Positions 42,621-55,125 are shown, numbered from the stretch's first letter. The stretch: DNA of 64,000 bases from Eleusine coracana subsp. coracana (GCA_032690845.1 CM064417.1:29140536-29204535); one strand, 5' to 3'. Translations and numbers: made by a program. The notes: generated from the sequence alone by a model not told the origin.

Positions 42621-43279
42621 GAGCATCTCCAACAGCCTCTGTTGGGTAAATTTAGAAAAAATCCTTAGAAATCCGGATCCAACAGAATCTCCATCCAGCT
42701 ATGTATATTTTGCTGCTAGCTATCCCGCTCCCGCCTCGTCCGCTCTCCATCTTTGCCGAGCCTGCTCCGCTCCCCGCGCTGAAATTTCTGCTTTTGTCCA
42801 TCGGCCTGCTCTCCCGCACACGCTCCTTCACAAATACGGCCTGTCGGGCACCAAATCGTTGTCGCACAACACAAAATCGCAGAAGAACATAGAATCGCAG
42901 CACTGGGCACCAAATCATTGCCGCATTGCAGTAGGACACAGAATCGCACCCGAGGCAGCACCAAATCATTGCCGCAGGCAGCTTCCTCAACGCAGCACAG
43001 CGGCTAGGCGTCCACTGCGTGGCACTGTTTTGATCATTGGTGGCGGCGGCTGATGCAAGGGAGCAGCGGCATCGAGCTGCAGGCAAGGTATCGGTGATAG
43101 GAAAAAAAATATGAAAAAGACACCGATCTAGTGAACGTGGAGTTAATTTTTTAAATAGAAAATCCATATTTGAAGAGTCTGTTGGGTATCGTGTTGTTTG
43201 AAAAGTCTTTCTATCTAGTTTTATAAAATAGGTAAAAACACTAAATTTGCAATATAAAATACAACTGCTGGAGATGCTC
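42621..43279. mobile_element. Tourist-like (PIF/Harbinger) MITE
   Basis: 659 bp, starting GAGCATCTCCAACAG and ending CTGCTGGAGATGCTC: 15-bp inverted repeats with one mismatch. It is flanked by TTA on both sides (42618-42620 and 43280-43282), the target duplication of PIF/Harbinger elements. The centre (about 42715-43080) is GC-rich and open on several frames, unlike the AT-rich ends, and contains repeats of GCACCAAATC and CAGAATCGCA. It may be acquired sequence. Confidence 0.8.
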
Positions 43280-43282
43280 TTA

Positions 43283-43495
43283 CCTCTTAGACATCATTTT
43301 GGCTGAGCCAGTCATGTTCAATTTCACTGAACAGAGAAACCTTACTCGTGCTGTAACCCATATATCAAGATTGAGGATATCCGCTGTTTGGTTCCATAGG
43401 ATGTAAACGGAAGTAAAAGAAAGTGTCTGACATGTCAGTAGAGTATTAGTAAAGTGCTAGTGGGTTGCTACAGACATAATTATTGATATATAGTA
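43283..43495. other. Spacer between MITE and Helitron
   Basis: Ordinary AT-rich sequence; no feature seen. Confidence 0.4.
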
Positions 43496-45505
43496 TCTCT
43501 ATTACTTATTAATTTAGATGAGTTCGTTATTGATGTTGCTTTAGCTTGGTATTGGCTTTGGTCTTGCTTTTACGTATTGGTATTGGATTAGTTTGCTACG
43601 AGTTCACGTGAATCCGATATCTATATATGAGTTTGGTTCATATCTCGCCCGGTGGTCGTAGCAATCACCACCATGACCGATTGGGGAGGCCATCCTCATC
43701 GGATCTGAGCTCGGGGAGACCAACCTCACCAAATCCGCGGTCGAGGAGAGCGCGATGAGGAAGGAGCTCGGGTCACAGGGCCAACAACGCAGAGCAAGCT
43801 TAAGTGAGGGCTAGCCGAACACCAGGAAAGCCGTCGCTGTCGTCGTCGTGGCTGCAGGGTGTGGGCTCCTATCCGTTGCCGTGACCTCGGGCTGGCATAG
43901 GCGAGGGGACGAGTAGGTTAAGTCCTGAGCACGAGAGGGAGCACGGGGAATTCGCCTGTTGGTCATCGTCGAATCCTCCGTCGAGGAGCGAGGGAGCTCG
44001 CCGAAGGAGGAGCTCCGATGAGGACCATACCAGTGAGGGAGATCGGGAACGGTGCCAACGACGCGGAGTGAGAGTTCTAGTGAAAGCATTGCCAGTAAGG
44101 ACCACCGCCGAGGATTCGTCTTCCTGTAGAATCTTCACGATGAGATAAAGCAACAAGGCAGAAGACGAGTTGTCCAAAATAATAAAGTCTATATACGTTT
44201 TGTTTTTGTACATTTGAGTTTCACCAACAGTGACAACAAATTAGTATATCGTGATTCCATTGTTTTAATCTTCCATTGTTATTTTTTGATACATCACAAA
44301 ACATTTTTCTGATAAATTGCAAAAAAAAATTGTACTTTATGATATGTTACTGTAATATCAAAAGTAAGGATATAATTATAACTACTATTAGTATTTTGAT
44401 TTCTATGTAAATCAGTGTATATCCTAAAACAAGTAGTATATGTTTGATGCACAACTACAAAATATGGTATCTAATCTGTTCAAAAAAAAAATCTACGGTA
44501 TACTCACTAAATCATTCACAATATATATAAAAATTTAAAAAACAAATAACTCTCATTGAAAAAATTCTACATCTAAGTCAAAACAGCACGACACAATTAA
44601 CGAAAAAGAGGGAAAGAGAGAACCTAGGTGAAGGCGGCGCCTGTTCACCTCGGTTGATTCAATGCCGCTCCTTCGTCTACCTTCGACTGGGGTCGACGCA
44701 GACACCATGGAAGGTGATGACACTACGCCGAGACTCGAGTTGAGGGAGAAAAGACTTAAGGGCGGCAAGCCGGGGCTCAGTCGGTAAAGGAGGCCGGCGC
44801 AGCAGGCCTCACATCATGAGAGAAGTGGAACTCCGGGGAGATCGAGCGATTGGGTCGGCAGCGGGGCTGTTGTTAGGGTTAGTGAGATTTGCATGATGAC
44901 AATGCGAATTGGGGTCGCGTATCACTTGACACACACGTGAGAGAGTGAAATTCCTCATTTCGGTAGTCTCTAAGATCCCTTTGGTAAAATGTACAAATAG
45001 GCTTTATCTGGAGACCCACGAAAGAACTATATTCGTTAGGTGGACCTTATTCTTGATGGACTACGATACTTTGAATGACCGCATATCTTAATACTTCCCA
45101 ATTCTTAAATTCGTAATATCTCGGAAAAAATCAGCATTGAAAATAGCCGTGACCTTTATTAAGTTTGTTTTTTTTTAAAACCTACATCCGACAAAACATT
45201 GATTAGCAAACCACTTTGTTAGACGAAAGCAAAAACAAAAAAAATAAAATATATATTTTTAAAAATATATTATATAAAGATTAATGGCATGAAAAAAAAC
45301 AAAACATTCAATATCTTATATAGAATAAACTTTTCTTGTGTAATCTCACAAATGTTAATTATTTAATATTAAATATAATATATTATAGACTAATATAAAA
45401 CATATAAAATATACAAATTTAAAATTTAAATGTTATCAACCATGCCTATTAAATTTGATTTTTGAAATTTTAAAAGCTCGTGATCACGCACGAGCATATT
45501 ACTAG
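43496..45505 (+). mobile_element. Non-autonomous Helitron
   Basis: The 5' end is TCTCTATTACTTATTAATTT preceded by A (43495). The 3' end is the hairpin GCTCGTG-ATCACG-CACGAGC (45476-45495), then ATATTACTAG ending at 45505 and followed by T. TC at the start, a hairpin about 10 bp before CTAG, and insertion between A and T are the Helitron signatures. There is no Rep/helicase. GC-rich blocks at 43660-44130 and 44610-44900 in an otherwise AT-rich element suggest captured gene pieces, but I cannot identify them. Confidence 0.75.
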
Positions 45506-47690
45506 TATTATATTAATTTAGGTGAGTCCGTCTTTCTCTTTCTAATACAGTGTTTTTGGTGTTGATTTTTGTTATTTGGTGCATACATGAACGTTCTTGA
45601 TGAGTCTGGTTCGTACACAAATCATCCAACGCACACGAACCGAGATGTTAATTCGCAGTGTAATCCATTGTTGATGATTGTTTCCGTCGTGGGTGCGGGT
45701 CAAACAAACGCACGTGCTCACATCATTGTCCTAATTCACAGTTGCCACATGTTCGTCAAATATGGCGGCGAGCAGGTCGACGCAGCTGCATATCATTGTC
45801 ATCGCCGGCGCCGAGCGACCGGGTTGGCGTCTTCCCACCCTAGCGCATGCACGCCGCGGTGCCACCGGCGCCAACATGTGTCTTGCCTCGGGCTGCAGCG
45901 TCGTGCCGTCTGCCTATCGCTTGGCTCCGTGTTGTCCATCTGCCACCTGCTCCAGTTATGTTAACACGTTGCTCGGCTCCTGGCATGCATTGCCAACAAC
46001 CTGTTCAGATGCTCAACGAATCCTATGACTCCAACAAGCAAATCAAGTTCTGAACCCACTCTTCCAATATCGAGCACGTCATTGAATGTTCTGTCACCAC
46101 GAGCCTCGATTGATCCCAGTGTTCCCTAGACGAGTTCAGCATGGCAAAGGAAGCCCTCCTTGCAGTCGGACGGTACACAGGGTTGTCTCGTTTGTGTTTA
46201 TCGCACAGGCAGAGTTCAATCAACCTTCGACTTCCATACTGTGTGATGTTGCTACTGTAATCGCCTCATCAATTTGTTGCATTAGCTTTTCATTTGACTG
46301 AACAGCTGCATTCACATGCATTTTTCCTATTGCAATTTTCACATTTGTGGTGCCTGTTGCTTGATAAATCTATTCCAGACAATTTAGTCGTAAAGTTATA
46401 GCTTCTTCGTGTCAATAGAAGTAACATGTTTAAGTAGCGAGACTAGAGGAAGGCAGAGGAACGGCAGCTCTGATATTTGATTTGCCTGATTAGAGACATG
46501 CTAATCCTTATGGCATCAGAGAAGGGATGTGGTGGTCAGTTTTGTATAGGTCAGAGGCTTAGATGCCTAGCTGTAAATTCGCCAAAACTTGCAAATTGTT
46601 ATAGTGGTAGTAGTTCTAGAATGTCAATATCCTGTGTATGTGTAAACTTGTGTATTAATTTAAACTTTGGAAAAAATGGTACTGACTTATCTTTGTTTTT
46701 TTCTTTGCAATTTTTCACTGTACAATGATAATATTGTGTATTCTTCTAGCACATTTGATTATAGTGTTTGGTGCAGATTTGCAGGCTTTCACGTATTTGA
46801 AACTTGTAGTTAAACTTATAGTTGCAACTCTTTTTATTTTTTTGGTAGAGACTAGATAGCGCGCAAAAATGTTGTAGTGACTTAATAGCAGCATGTCCCA
46901 TTTGAGATTATGCGAAAAGCAGTAGTATGATTATGCTAAAAGTTACTCTTATGTAGGTTGACGTACAGAACATATCAGTAGTATGTGGAGTTCTTGGCTT
47001 GATGTTGACGTCTTTTCAGTGGTCTTTATAGCTCCTTTTGTACAATTAAGCTTATTTCAACAAAAAAAATATTTGACTTGCGAATAGCATCTTGTGCAGA
47101 TGCTCTCTCTTTCCACAGCTAAAAAACGAATCCAGAAGTTTGCCTATTTTTTTTTTTAAAAAAACTGATTGAGTCAGCCTTGGATGTTATCTTAATAGTT
47201 TGCTTTGTTTTACGGGGCGTTGGTGTTCTTTTATGAAGTAATGAAATCCGAATCTTATATTCCTTTCATTACATCAGTTTTACATTTGTGGTTGCTTCTC
47301 TATACATTATCAAAGCATCCATGATTCAAATAGGTTATTCAGTATGTAAGAATTAGTCTTGTTTGTTTTATATCCCATGAAATCTGCCAATAGAAACAAC
47401 AGTCAAGAATCAGGGTATCGAGCACAAGGCACCATTGGCACTGTGGCAATGCTGGAGACAAGAGCACCTTCCCTGGGAAGGTTCTGTAGCAGAAGTGCAC
47501 TATGTCCTATGTGTAGATGGCGATGAGGTATTTGAATTTTTTATCAGGTACCTATATGAGGAAATCGCGATAAGGTTAGAAATGCATGTACAAGGAGGTA
47601 TCTTAAAATAATTAAATATCAACGGAGGTATTTGTTGTCCGTCTTTTTTAAATCCCGTAGCAACGCACGGATATAGTATTATTTATGATC
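45506..47690. other. Possible second, worn Helitron; no gene recognised
   Basis: Immediately after the Helitron the sequence TATTAATTTAGGTGAGTCCG resembles that Helitron's own 5' end (TATTAATTTAGATGAGTTCG). At 47655-47676 the hairpin CCGT-AGCAACGC-ACGG plus ATATAG looks like a decayed Helitron 3' end. Between them is a GC-rich block (45740-45960) with several overlapping open frames of no known family, and AT-rich filler. Confidence 0.3.
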
Positions 47691-49019
47691 AAAATTATAA
47701 AAAATTAAAAAAACATTTATGTCAACTTCTACTGCTATCTTTTCTTCTATGCTTCAAAATATTTCATCATGTCTTACTTAATTCATGAGGTCTCATGTCT
47801 TAATTGGACAACATTTTCAGTGCCACATCTACAACACTTTCTTTCATTGAGCTATATATTTGATTGATTTAAATACAAATAGTTCTCTTAGAGTCATGAT
47901 TCACCACTTACTATGATCTATTATATAACTCAGAAAACCTATTAGCTAAGCTAACGCTGTTTCAGTTTCAGAGATACTATGATCTATTATATAATTCAGA
48001 AAATAAGAACCAAAACATCTTTTCCATGGCCATGTTTCACCCAGTCCCTGCAAGCTCGATCGCCATCTGCATTTGGGATTTGATCCCATTGAACACATAT
48101 AGAAGCTCGCATTTGCCTGTCATGTACCGAGTATTTTTTATCGCTGCCTGAAATATATTAGTCCATAAATGATAGATGATTTTATCTTAAAAACCCACTC
48201 ATTTCTGTAAACCAAAGAATCCAGGAAATATATTCATGCTTGATACTACATCAAGCATAAAGTCGTTTGATCCAGTTAAGCTACTGCCTCAACAATGCTT
48301 CATAAAGTAGAACTCGAGTCAAATTCAATCACATTTGCATACTGATGGCAGGGGCCACAAATATTTCTTTCCCAAATTTGATCACACAAAATGCCATTAA
48401 AAATATCGAGACCTCATAGGAACTGATCATTGAGTTGAACCAGACTTTTGTACACAGTTATACATAGTACAAATTATTTTATCCAACATCAGAAGCATAT
48501 CTGAAAACACTTCAATGTGAACTTTTATAATTTCTTAGACAAAGTTTTACCTGATTAGAATACTTCCTGGTACAAGAGATATATTTATTTTATATTATTT
48601 TTGGCATAACTAAATAATGCATAAAAAAGTTTCTTGGCCTATTTAAAGAGTGCAGATTGAATCGTGCACCATGTTCAACCTTCATCTCAATGAAAATAGT
48701 ATATATCAAAAAGAAATACTCCGGGTTACCACATCTAAAACCATACATGCAAGTGCAATAAGAACCTTAAATGCTGGAGTTAATGAAAACAATTGTAGCA
48801 TCCATGTAATATTATGCAGCCATCCATGTAATATCATACCACAAGTTATTGTTTTCCTCCAGAATTCCTGCAACCCGAGAAGCATTGCGTTGGCTAGCTG
48901 GTAGAAATATTATGCAGACATCCGCGAAGAGATGTGAAATCCACGACGCATGGCGGCTCACTCGCACTCCCCTACAATTATAGGCAGGTCCTTTATTCTT
49001 CAGCATCGCCGTCAAACCC
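47691..49019. other. No gene recognised
   Basis: AT-rich intergenic sequence. A 28-bp phrase beginning TACTATGATCTATTATATAA occurs twice (near 47909 and 47967). No other structure seen. Confidence 0.4.
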
Positions 49020-49905
49020 TCCGCGCAAAGCAGGAAGAGGTACGAAGATATCGGGTCCCCCTAACGGATCCCTCTCGTAGAGGTGAAGATTTGAGAGTAA
49101 ACTCCATTCACCCTAACTGAGAAGGTCACCGTGGTGACACACTTCATAACCAGATCACACCATCTATCTGAGAAACCTAAAGCTTTCATCACCGCAACAA
49201 AGTATGCCCACTCCACCCAATCGTACGCCTGGGCCATATCCAATTTTAAAGCGAACGCACCTTGTCTTCCTTTCCTATTCTTCAGATAATGGATGCACTC
49301 ATACGCGATGACCACGTTATCCGTGATCAGATGCCCAGGAACGAATGCGCTCTGCTCCTCTGAGACAATCTCAACCAGAATCTGACGCAATCTATTCGCC
49401 ATGGCCTTTGAACAGATCTTGTATAGTACTGTGCATAGAGATTGGGTGAAATTGGGAGAGATCATGAGGGTTAGCTACCTTTGGGATCAGGACCAGTAGA
49501 GTTCGATTGACAGCTGTTGGCATCACGCCTCCATTCAAGAACCCCAGCACAGCATCACACACATGTCCCTTCAAAAGACTCCAATGCCTTTGGAAAAAAC
49601 CTGCATTAAAGCCATCGATCCTTGGGGATTTTTTTTTTTTGACAATGATCCTTGGGGATTTATTGGCTTTCATCTTGAACAAGGCACCCTCCACCTCTTC
49701 CACAGAGAAGGGTCTGTCCAGCATCACATTCGTGTCCGCTGTCACCTTCCTCGATACATAGCGACAAACACTTGTTGAACTGAGTAAGCAGTACAACATA
49801 CTTGACTGCACACATGAAAACAAATGACAAATGGTGGTGAACATGCTTACTTGATAGAAGCACGGTCCACTGCCCAATTTGTCTCCAGTACGTATTTTCA
49901 TGGCT
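49020..49905 (-). pseudogene. LINE reverse-transcriptase relic
   Basis: The minus-strand frames (49392-49901 and 49061-49465, continuing below) contain RPFSVEEVEGALFKMKANKS, NRTLLVLIPKVANP, then FTQSLCTVLYKICSKAMANR, SAFVPGHLITDNVVIAYEC and GAFALKLDMAQAYDWVEW (catalytic Asp), and finally HLFADVCIIFL, where the expected FADD is FADV. This is the plant L1 reverse transcriptase order. Frameshifts, a stop before GDPISSYLF and the altered FADD show it is dead. It is separate from the LINE at 51890-63615, which has its own RT. Confidence 0.85.
49617..49661. repeat. 15-bp direct repeat around a T-rich 15-bp insert
   Basis: GATCCTTGGGGATTT occurs at 49617-49631 and 49647-49661, separated by TTTTTTTTTGACAAT. 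It lies inside the LINE relic. Confidence 0.9.
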
Positions 49906-50908
49906 ACTTTACAAAATGTGCCGGCAATGCAAGGTCTTGAGTCACAGTATCATACCTAATCGGAGAGCAAAGGAAGATATCAGTTATGTATTCGGAACTG
50001 CACAACACAGTATAAAATGATATGGCTGTTATTCCCTCTCTTAAAAACATAAAACTAAGCTTTTTCATGAAAATCAAATTCTATAGAATTTTGGCGACAT
50101 TCGATATTCTCTAAGAGCAAGGGGATATTAACCAAACTACCGAGGAGGAGGAGGACGTGCTACCAACAAAAAAGCAAAAAATTAGGGAGGGGGGGGGGGG
50201 GGGGGGGGGGGGGGAGGGGGAGGGGGGTGGAGCCTGAAGCAGGTAACCTGATATAGCACAGAGCAAAGAGATGAAGAGGCAGCAAATATGTAGATCTAGT
50301 TCCTTGTGGCGGCACCCAACAACCTCCTCAAGTCTAGAGTTTGGGTATCAAAGAAAACGATAGACATGACTTCCGTATAAGGACCCACAAGGGACCTCTA
50401 TAACCTGAGACAACTGCAGGCCTTACATCTCTGAGACTGCGTCCTCCATTGTTGAATTATGAGCTCTAGTTCTCAAACTGATTGCGACCATCATCTTGGC
50501 TATTTGTTTCATTAGTTGTCAAGCTCCTCAACCATCCTCTTCAACAAGTCTCTACGATGTTGCTCCTAGGCAGCTAATGACTTCAAAATGTTCAGCAAAC
50601 ACTGCAATTCGATGTTTTATGTAGTGTTAGAATCACAAGATATAGTATCAACGAGATGTAACATGAAGATATGAGCCTTTTACATAAACTGTTTGAGACG
50701 AAGCAATGGAGACATTATATCCATGAGAAATTCTTGAGAGAGCACTAACCTAATAGGAAATACATAACCTTAGGAAAGAAGACACCAATTTCCTCTTGAA
50801 CATGTATTTTGTCAAAATAAAAGATGTGGCAACCCCCAACAATCATCACATAAACAAAATTTATCTTTAGACTCTCCCATAGATAGAGAAATTGAACTAA
50901 ATATTACT
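49906..50908. other. No gene; contains a 26-bp G tract
   Basis: 50189-50214 is a pure run of 26 G, with further G-rich sequence to 50230. The rest is ordinary AT-rich sequence. No frame of interest. Confidence 0.6.
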
Positions 50909-51132
50909 CGCTCCGTTCTAAAATAGTTGTCGCCATTGACTTTTTTTTTGCTACCTTTGACCATTTGTCTTATTTAAAAAATTTTAAAAAATATAATTTA
51001 TTTTTTGATGATTTAATTTATCACTAGATAAAATTTAAATATAATTTATAATATTTCATATTTAAATAAATATTTTGAATAAGATGAATGGTCTAAGATA
51101 ATGAAAAATGTCAATGACGACAACGGAAGGAG
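50909..51132. mobile_element. Stowaway (Tc1/mariner-type) MITE
   Basis: 224 bp, starting CTCGCTCCGTTCTAAAATAG and ending GACAACGGAAGGAG (reverse complement CTCCTTCCGTTGTC), flanked by TA on both sides. CTCCnTCCGTT ends, TA targets and an AT-rich core are the Stowaway signature. Confidence 0.85.
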
Positions 51133-51493
51133 TAGTGGTTTAATATGGTATTTCTTTGTTAATGAATCTGTAAGAGCTATCATTACACAAGTTATGTTTC
51201 AGAATCAGAAAGATGGAAAATCAACAACATATTTTGACGTGAAAAACAATAGATATGAAGAGAAGGATGGTCAAAGTTTTTGCTAAACACATTGCTGACT
51301 CTTTCTAGTAATCCCTCGAGGCAACTGGGGATAAATGGCAGCCATAGATTCACTTTGATGCAGTCTAGAAAACGTGATCCACCACAACATTCCTCCTAAT
51401 CTGCCCCCATCTTTTCATCTCAAGTTTGGACCTTTAGCCAATAGGTCATGTAGGATACATTCTAACGAATCAAAAGCAATAAAAATTCACCAG
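51133..51493. other. No gene recognised; left flank of the tandem duplication
   Basis: Ordinary sequence up to the duplication border at 51494 (AGATCGATC). No frame or repeat recognised. Confidence 0.4.
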
Positions 51494-51870
51494 ATCGATC
51501 TCGTTGTCCCACCACCAGAACTCATCCCCAACCTCGCTCTGCACCACGTTGTACAGCGGTGTCAGATCGAAGATCGACCTCCACCACCCCTCCTGGATTT
51601 CACACTTTCCTGATCACTGTTCGGGAGAAACGACATCACATTGGGGAGAGCCCTCACCCTATCCCCACTTCCGACAAGCCGCATCAGCGCCCGTAATACC
51701 AATGGGGAAGGAGTTTGTTGCATCCTCCGCGCAGAACGAACGCTCCTGCCAACCGTGTCGATGCCTTGATGGTGAAGGAGCCTGTTGCATCCTCTACACA
51801 GAACAAACGCTCTCTGGCGATGGACGGGAAGTGGCGAGCGATAGCCGTGTTAATGGACGGGTCGGAGATC

Positions 51871-51889
51871 CTCTCGCTATCTCCAGTTG
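51871..51889. repeat. Left 19-bp target-site duplication of the LINE
   Basis: CTCTCGCTATCTCCAGTTG here is identical to 63616-63634. It is followed by a run of seven T, the complement of the LINE poly-A tail. This defines the insertion limits of the minus-strand LINE. Confidence 0.85.
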
Positions 51890-53209
51890 TTTTTTTGAAG
51901 TAATGGCTTCCATTAACCAGATTGTTGGGGTCGATCACCCGCAATCAACTCAGTTACAAAGCCAGGTGCTTGGCACCAGAAAACCCGCTCACCCTCCGGC
52001 ATCGCGGTACAGCCATAAGCAGCTAATTTATCAGCTACTTTGTTACAGCCTCTCGGGTTCACCGAGATTTCAAAGACATCAAAGCATTGGCCAATGATTC
52101 TTCTAATTCTTCTAAAAAGGCCTCGTTCCGGGCAGAGATCCAGCTCAGTGGACGAGAGCGCCCGTCGCAAGTTCATGGCATCCGTCTCCAAAACAACTGA
52201 TGACATCCCCACTGCCGCCGTTCGTTGCACACCCTACCATGCCGCCATTGCTTCTACCTGCAGCGCCGAGGACACCCGGGGAATGTTGCCTGCGCCCCCA
52301 TCCAGGAACTCACCCTGCTGGCCACGGGCAACATACCCCCAGCCTCCTTGTCTTGTTGAATCCTGGTATGAGCCATCAATGTTGATCTTGTATAGGTTCG
52401 CCTCTGGTGGTCTCCATCTTCCTTGTTGCCTGGGCCCTCTTGGTTCTTGTTGCTCTTGAAGTTCCTCAAATTCCATCAAGTGGTAGTGTACTAAGCCACA
52501 GATATCATCAGTGCACCATCTCTTCTCCGTGGCATTAACTTTATTTCTAGCGCTCCACCACTTCCATAAAAAAATGATTGCTTTACGCTGCTCCTCTTGG
52601 TTTAGGCCCCAAATCGTTTGCATGACTTCTGGTTCGGATTGACATAGCATCAGTTTTGTCCACAGCTGATCAAGGTTCAACACTCGCCAGCATTCACGCG
52701 CCTGCTTACACTTAAAAAGAGGTGGCCACAGTCTTCATCCTGTCTCATACAAACTGGGCATATGGTTTCTGTCTTCACCCCCCGATGCTTCAGATTTCGC
52801 CTCACTGGCAAATTGTTGTGTGTGAGGCGCCACACAAACATATTCACCTTTTGCGGGAGCATCTGCTTCCAAATTTTGTGCCACTCAAAAGGTTTCGCTT
52901 GGTTGGATCGTGTGCTTGACAGAGAGGCATCAGCTCCCATCCGCCGGTCTCTGATTTGCACTGCCACTTGGTAGGCTGATTTTACCGAGAATTTTCCCAT
53001 TGTATCATAGTGCCAAGCCAACCAATCGTCTTCACCCTCTGCAATAGACAGGGCCAAAATAGTTGCTGCATCCTCTTGCCAGAAGGTCTCTTTGACCAGT
53101 TCCTCATCGCATTCACCGGTGATTGGGTTGATAAGCTCTTCCACCCGGGTTAAGAGAGACTGCCTCCTTGGTGTTATTGGGTGTCGAGTGGTGCCTTAGG
53201 CAGCCAAGG
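51890..53209 (-). pseudogene. LINE 3' part, copy 1 (zf-RVT and RNase H)
   Basis: On the minus strand, the frame 53144-52677 holds a zf-RVT domain (AKPFEWHKIWKQMLPQKVNM, FVWRLTHNNLPVRRNL, CPVCMRQDEDCGHLF). The frame 52683-52234 has the linker and the RNase H opening NLYKINIDGSYQDSTRQGGW. The frame 52230-51913 has the RNase H rest (SSVVLETDAMNLRRAL, NPRGCNKVADKLAAYG). One frameshift and one stop separate them. It ends 3' at the T run at 51890. It is a duplicate of 55519-56839 and detached from its RT. Confidence 0.9.
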
Positions 53210-55125
53210 TGAAAGCACCGAGTGACCGAGAGGGGCGGGGGGGGGGGGGGGGGGGATTGAATCGAGAACTCGCACTATCTACCAAATTCGTCAAATACTA
53301 AAACCGATCACTTAGACAACTCCTACATAATTCTAGTGGTGATCACACTAACAACATAATCCTATGAAAGGAAAGACAACCTAAGCATACTAGTAGATCA
53401 CAAATGAGGCATGCAACTCCTATGCAAGCTAGTAAAGGAGCCTACTCATGCAAAGCTACTAGATCATCAAATACAAGATAAGCACACAAACATGAGTAGC
53501 ACAATACATACTAGGGTGATCAATCAAGCCAAAGCAACTCCTATATATAGTGAAAGCTAAGCACAACTAGCGAGTAGAGAAGCCTATTCATGCAAGTCTA
53601 CGAGGCAATCAATTAAAGCAAGGCAAACACACAAGCATGAATAGCACGGTATGTAAATGCGGAAAGTAAGACATCAAAGTAAGGAGTAGAGTAAGAGATG
53701 GCTCATGATTTTTTCTCGAGGTCTCGGAAGGATGGCGCCTTCCCCTACTCCTTGTTGGACCACTCCCGTCGGAGTACCGGTCCCTCCCGCCACCAAGTGG
53801 AGTTCTCGCACACGATTCCGCAATCACTCCCGTAGTGAAGACACGGTTGTATCACCGCTGCCACCAAGGCACAAGCTCGCCTCCCTCGAGAACTTATCGG
53901 ACTCCCCGACCCGACACGTGCGCTCAATATTGATGCCCCTTTCTCCGGCGGGCTTAAACCATGTATAAACTTGTGACGGCCTTCATAACCGATCATGATA
54001 GGCTTGATCACCGACACCTAACCGGTCTAGGTCTCACCACAGACCAAGAGTAACTACCTAGATCACACCCTCAAGGACACCCTAGCCTTAGATGTGCATC
54101 AATGCTTAAGTTACTCTCACTAGCACTCTTAAGATATCTAATATTTCCTCCTAGTGCTCCTCTCTTGGCCCTTTGGCTTCCAATAGATGCTCCCAGCAAT
54201 CCCAATGGCCAAAGGCAGTCTCTAAGACCCCAACAGCGAAGTTATATAGGCCTCCAATATTAAACTAGCCGTTGATCCACGAAACAGACTCTTTGGACGT
54301 ACTGACAGGACAGTCCTATCACTGTCCAGACCGGACAGTCCGGTCTCCACCGAACGGCTCCTCTAGAGTCATTGCTCTCTGTCCGCTGTTTCCTCCATAC
54401 AGATCGTACAGTCCGGTCTACAAAATGTACATTCCGGTCTTCATAGATCCAGAGCCGTTGCAACTAGTTCCTTGTCTGTCCAGAATTTCTTCCCACAGAC
54501 CGTACAGTCCGGTCTACAAACCGTACAATCAGACCATATAGTCCTGTCTTCAAGATTTTGATCCAATAGATTTACTCGCAGCCAACTTCTCCTCTATTCT
54601 ATCGCCTCCTGTAATGACCGTATAGTCTAGTCTTCACACGGGACTTTCCGGTCTCTTCTCTCCTTTCTCCAAACAGAGGCATTGTTGATGCTTCCTCTTT
54701 TGTCTGAACCATCTTCATACAGACCGGACCATCCGGTCTCTATGGTTCCTCTGCCAATAGAATTTCTCGCGTCCAACATCTTCTTTGTAGAGAATTTTCC
54801 TCTGATCACCGGACCGTCTGGTCTCCAAGACCTCTTTGTCCGGTCTTTACCTGCAGAAGCTGAAACTCCTCGTGTCCTCTTGATTTTGTTTCCTAGCTTC
54901 TTCCAATAGCTTCTTGGCTTCTCCACTGTTATCTAATGCCTGTGATTTCATTGAGCATCCATGCATATCACCGACTAGCATGACCTAAAGAGACATGACC
55001 TAGACCGCCTTGATAGTCTGGTTTTTCCTATGGACTCAAAGCCCTAACAACTAGACAAGTGTTCCAAACACTTGCTCCAAAGCTTGTCTTTAGTCTTGAT
55101 CCATCTCCATCAACTCTTGGACTCC
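53210..55125 (-). mobile_element. Sirevirus-like solo LTR, truncated copy 1
   Basis: Starts TGAAAGCACCGAG after CAAGG (53205-53209) and matches 56840-58770, but lacks the last 190 bp because the duplication border cuts it at 55125. It contains a long G run (53231-53254), a TATA at 54241-54250 and palindromes at 54290-54850. Confidence 0.88.
54290..54850. repeat. Palindrome array, GACCGGACAGTCCGGTC core (copy 1)
   Basis: GACCGGACAGTCCGGTC is intact near 54331. Related copies such as CGTACAGTCCGGTCTAC (54408, 54500), GACCGGACCATCCGGTC (54723) and ACCGGACCGTCTGGTC (54809) follow. It lies upstream (minus sense) of the TATA at 54241. Confidence 0.8.

Larger units (their letters stand above)
51494..55125. 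repeat. Tandem duplication, copy 1
   Basis: This 3.63-kb unit repeats directly at 55126-58770 with an estimated 1-3% difference. It holds 0.4 kb of host flank, the 3' third of a LINE (minus strand) and 1.9 kb of a Sirevirus-like LTR. Left border ..CCAG|ATCGATCTCG; internal junction ..GGACTCC|ATCGATCTCG; right border of copy 2 ..GGACTCCATC|AAGCTC. The three share only ATC. Confidence 0.9.

Noticed and set aside
42652..43167. 171-codon minus-strand ORF
   Set aside because: Lies inside the Tourist-like MITE and reads through its terminal region; no homology recognised.
45569..46053. Overlapping 131-, 88- and 68-codon plus-strand ORFs
   Set aside because: Three frames are open over the same GC-rich block and none has a recognisable motif; composition explains them.
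51504..52097. 197-codon plus-strand ORF
   Set aside because: Antisense to the LINE RNase H region and repeated, in shorter form, in copy 2. It has no known domain; the minus strand carries the real motifs.
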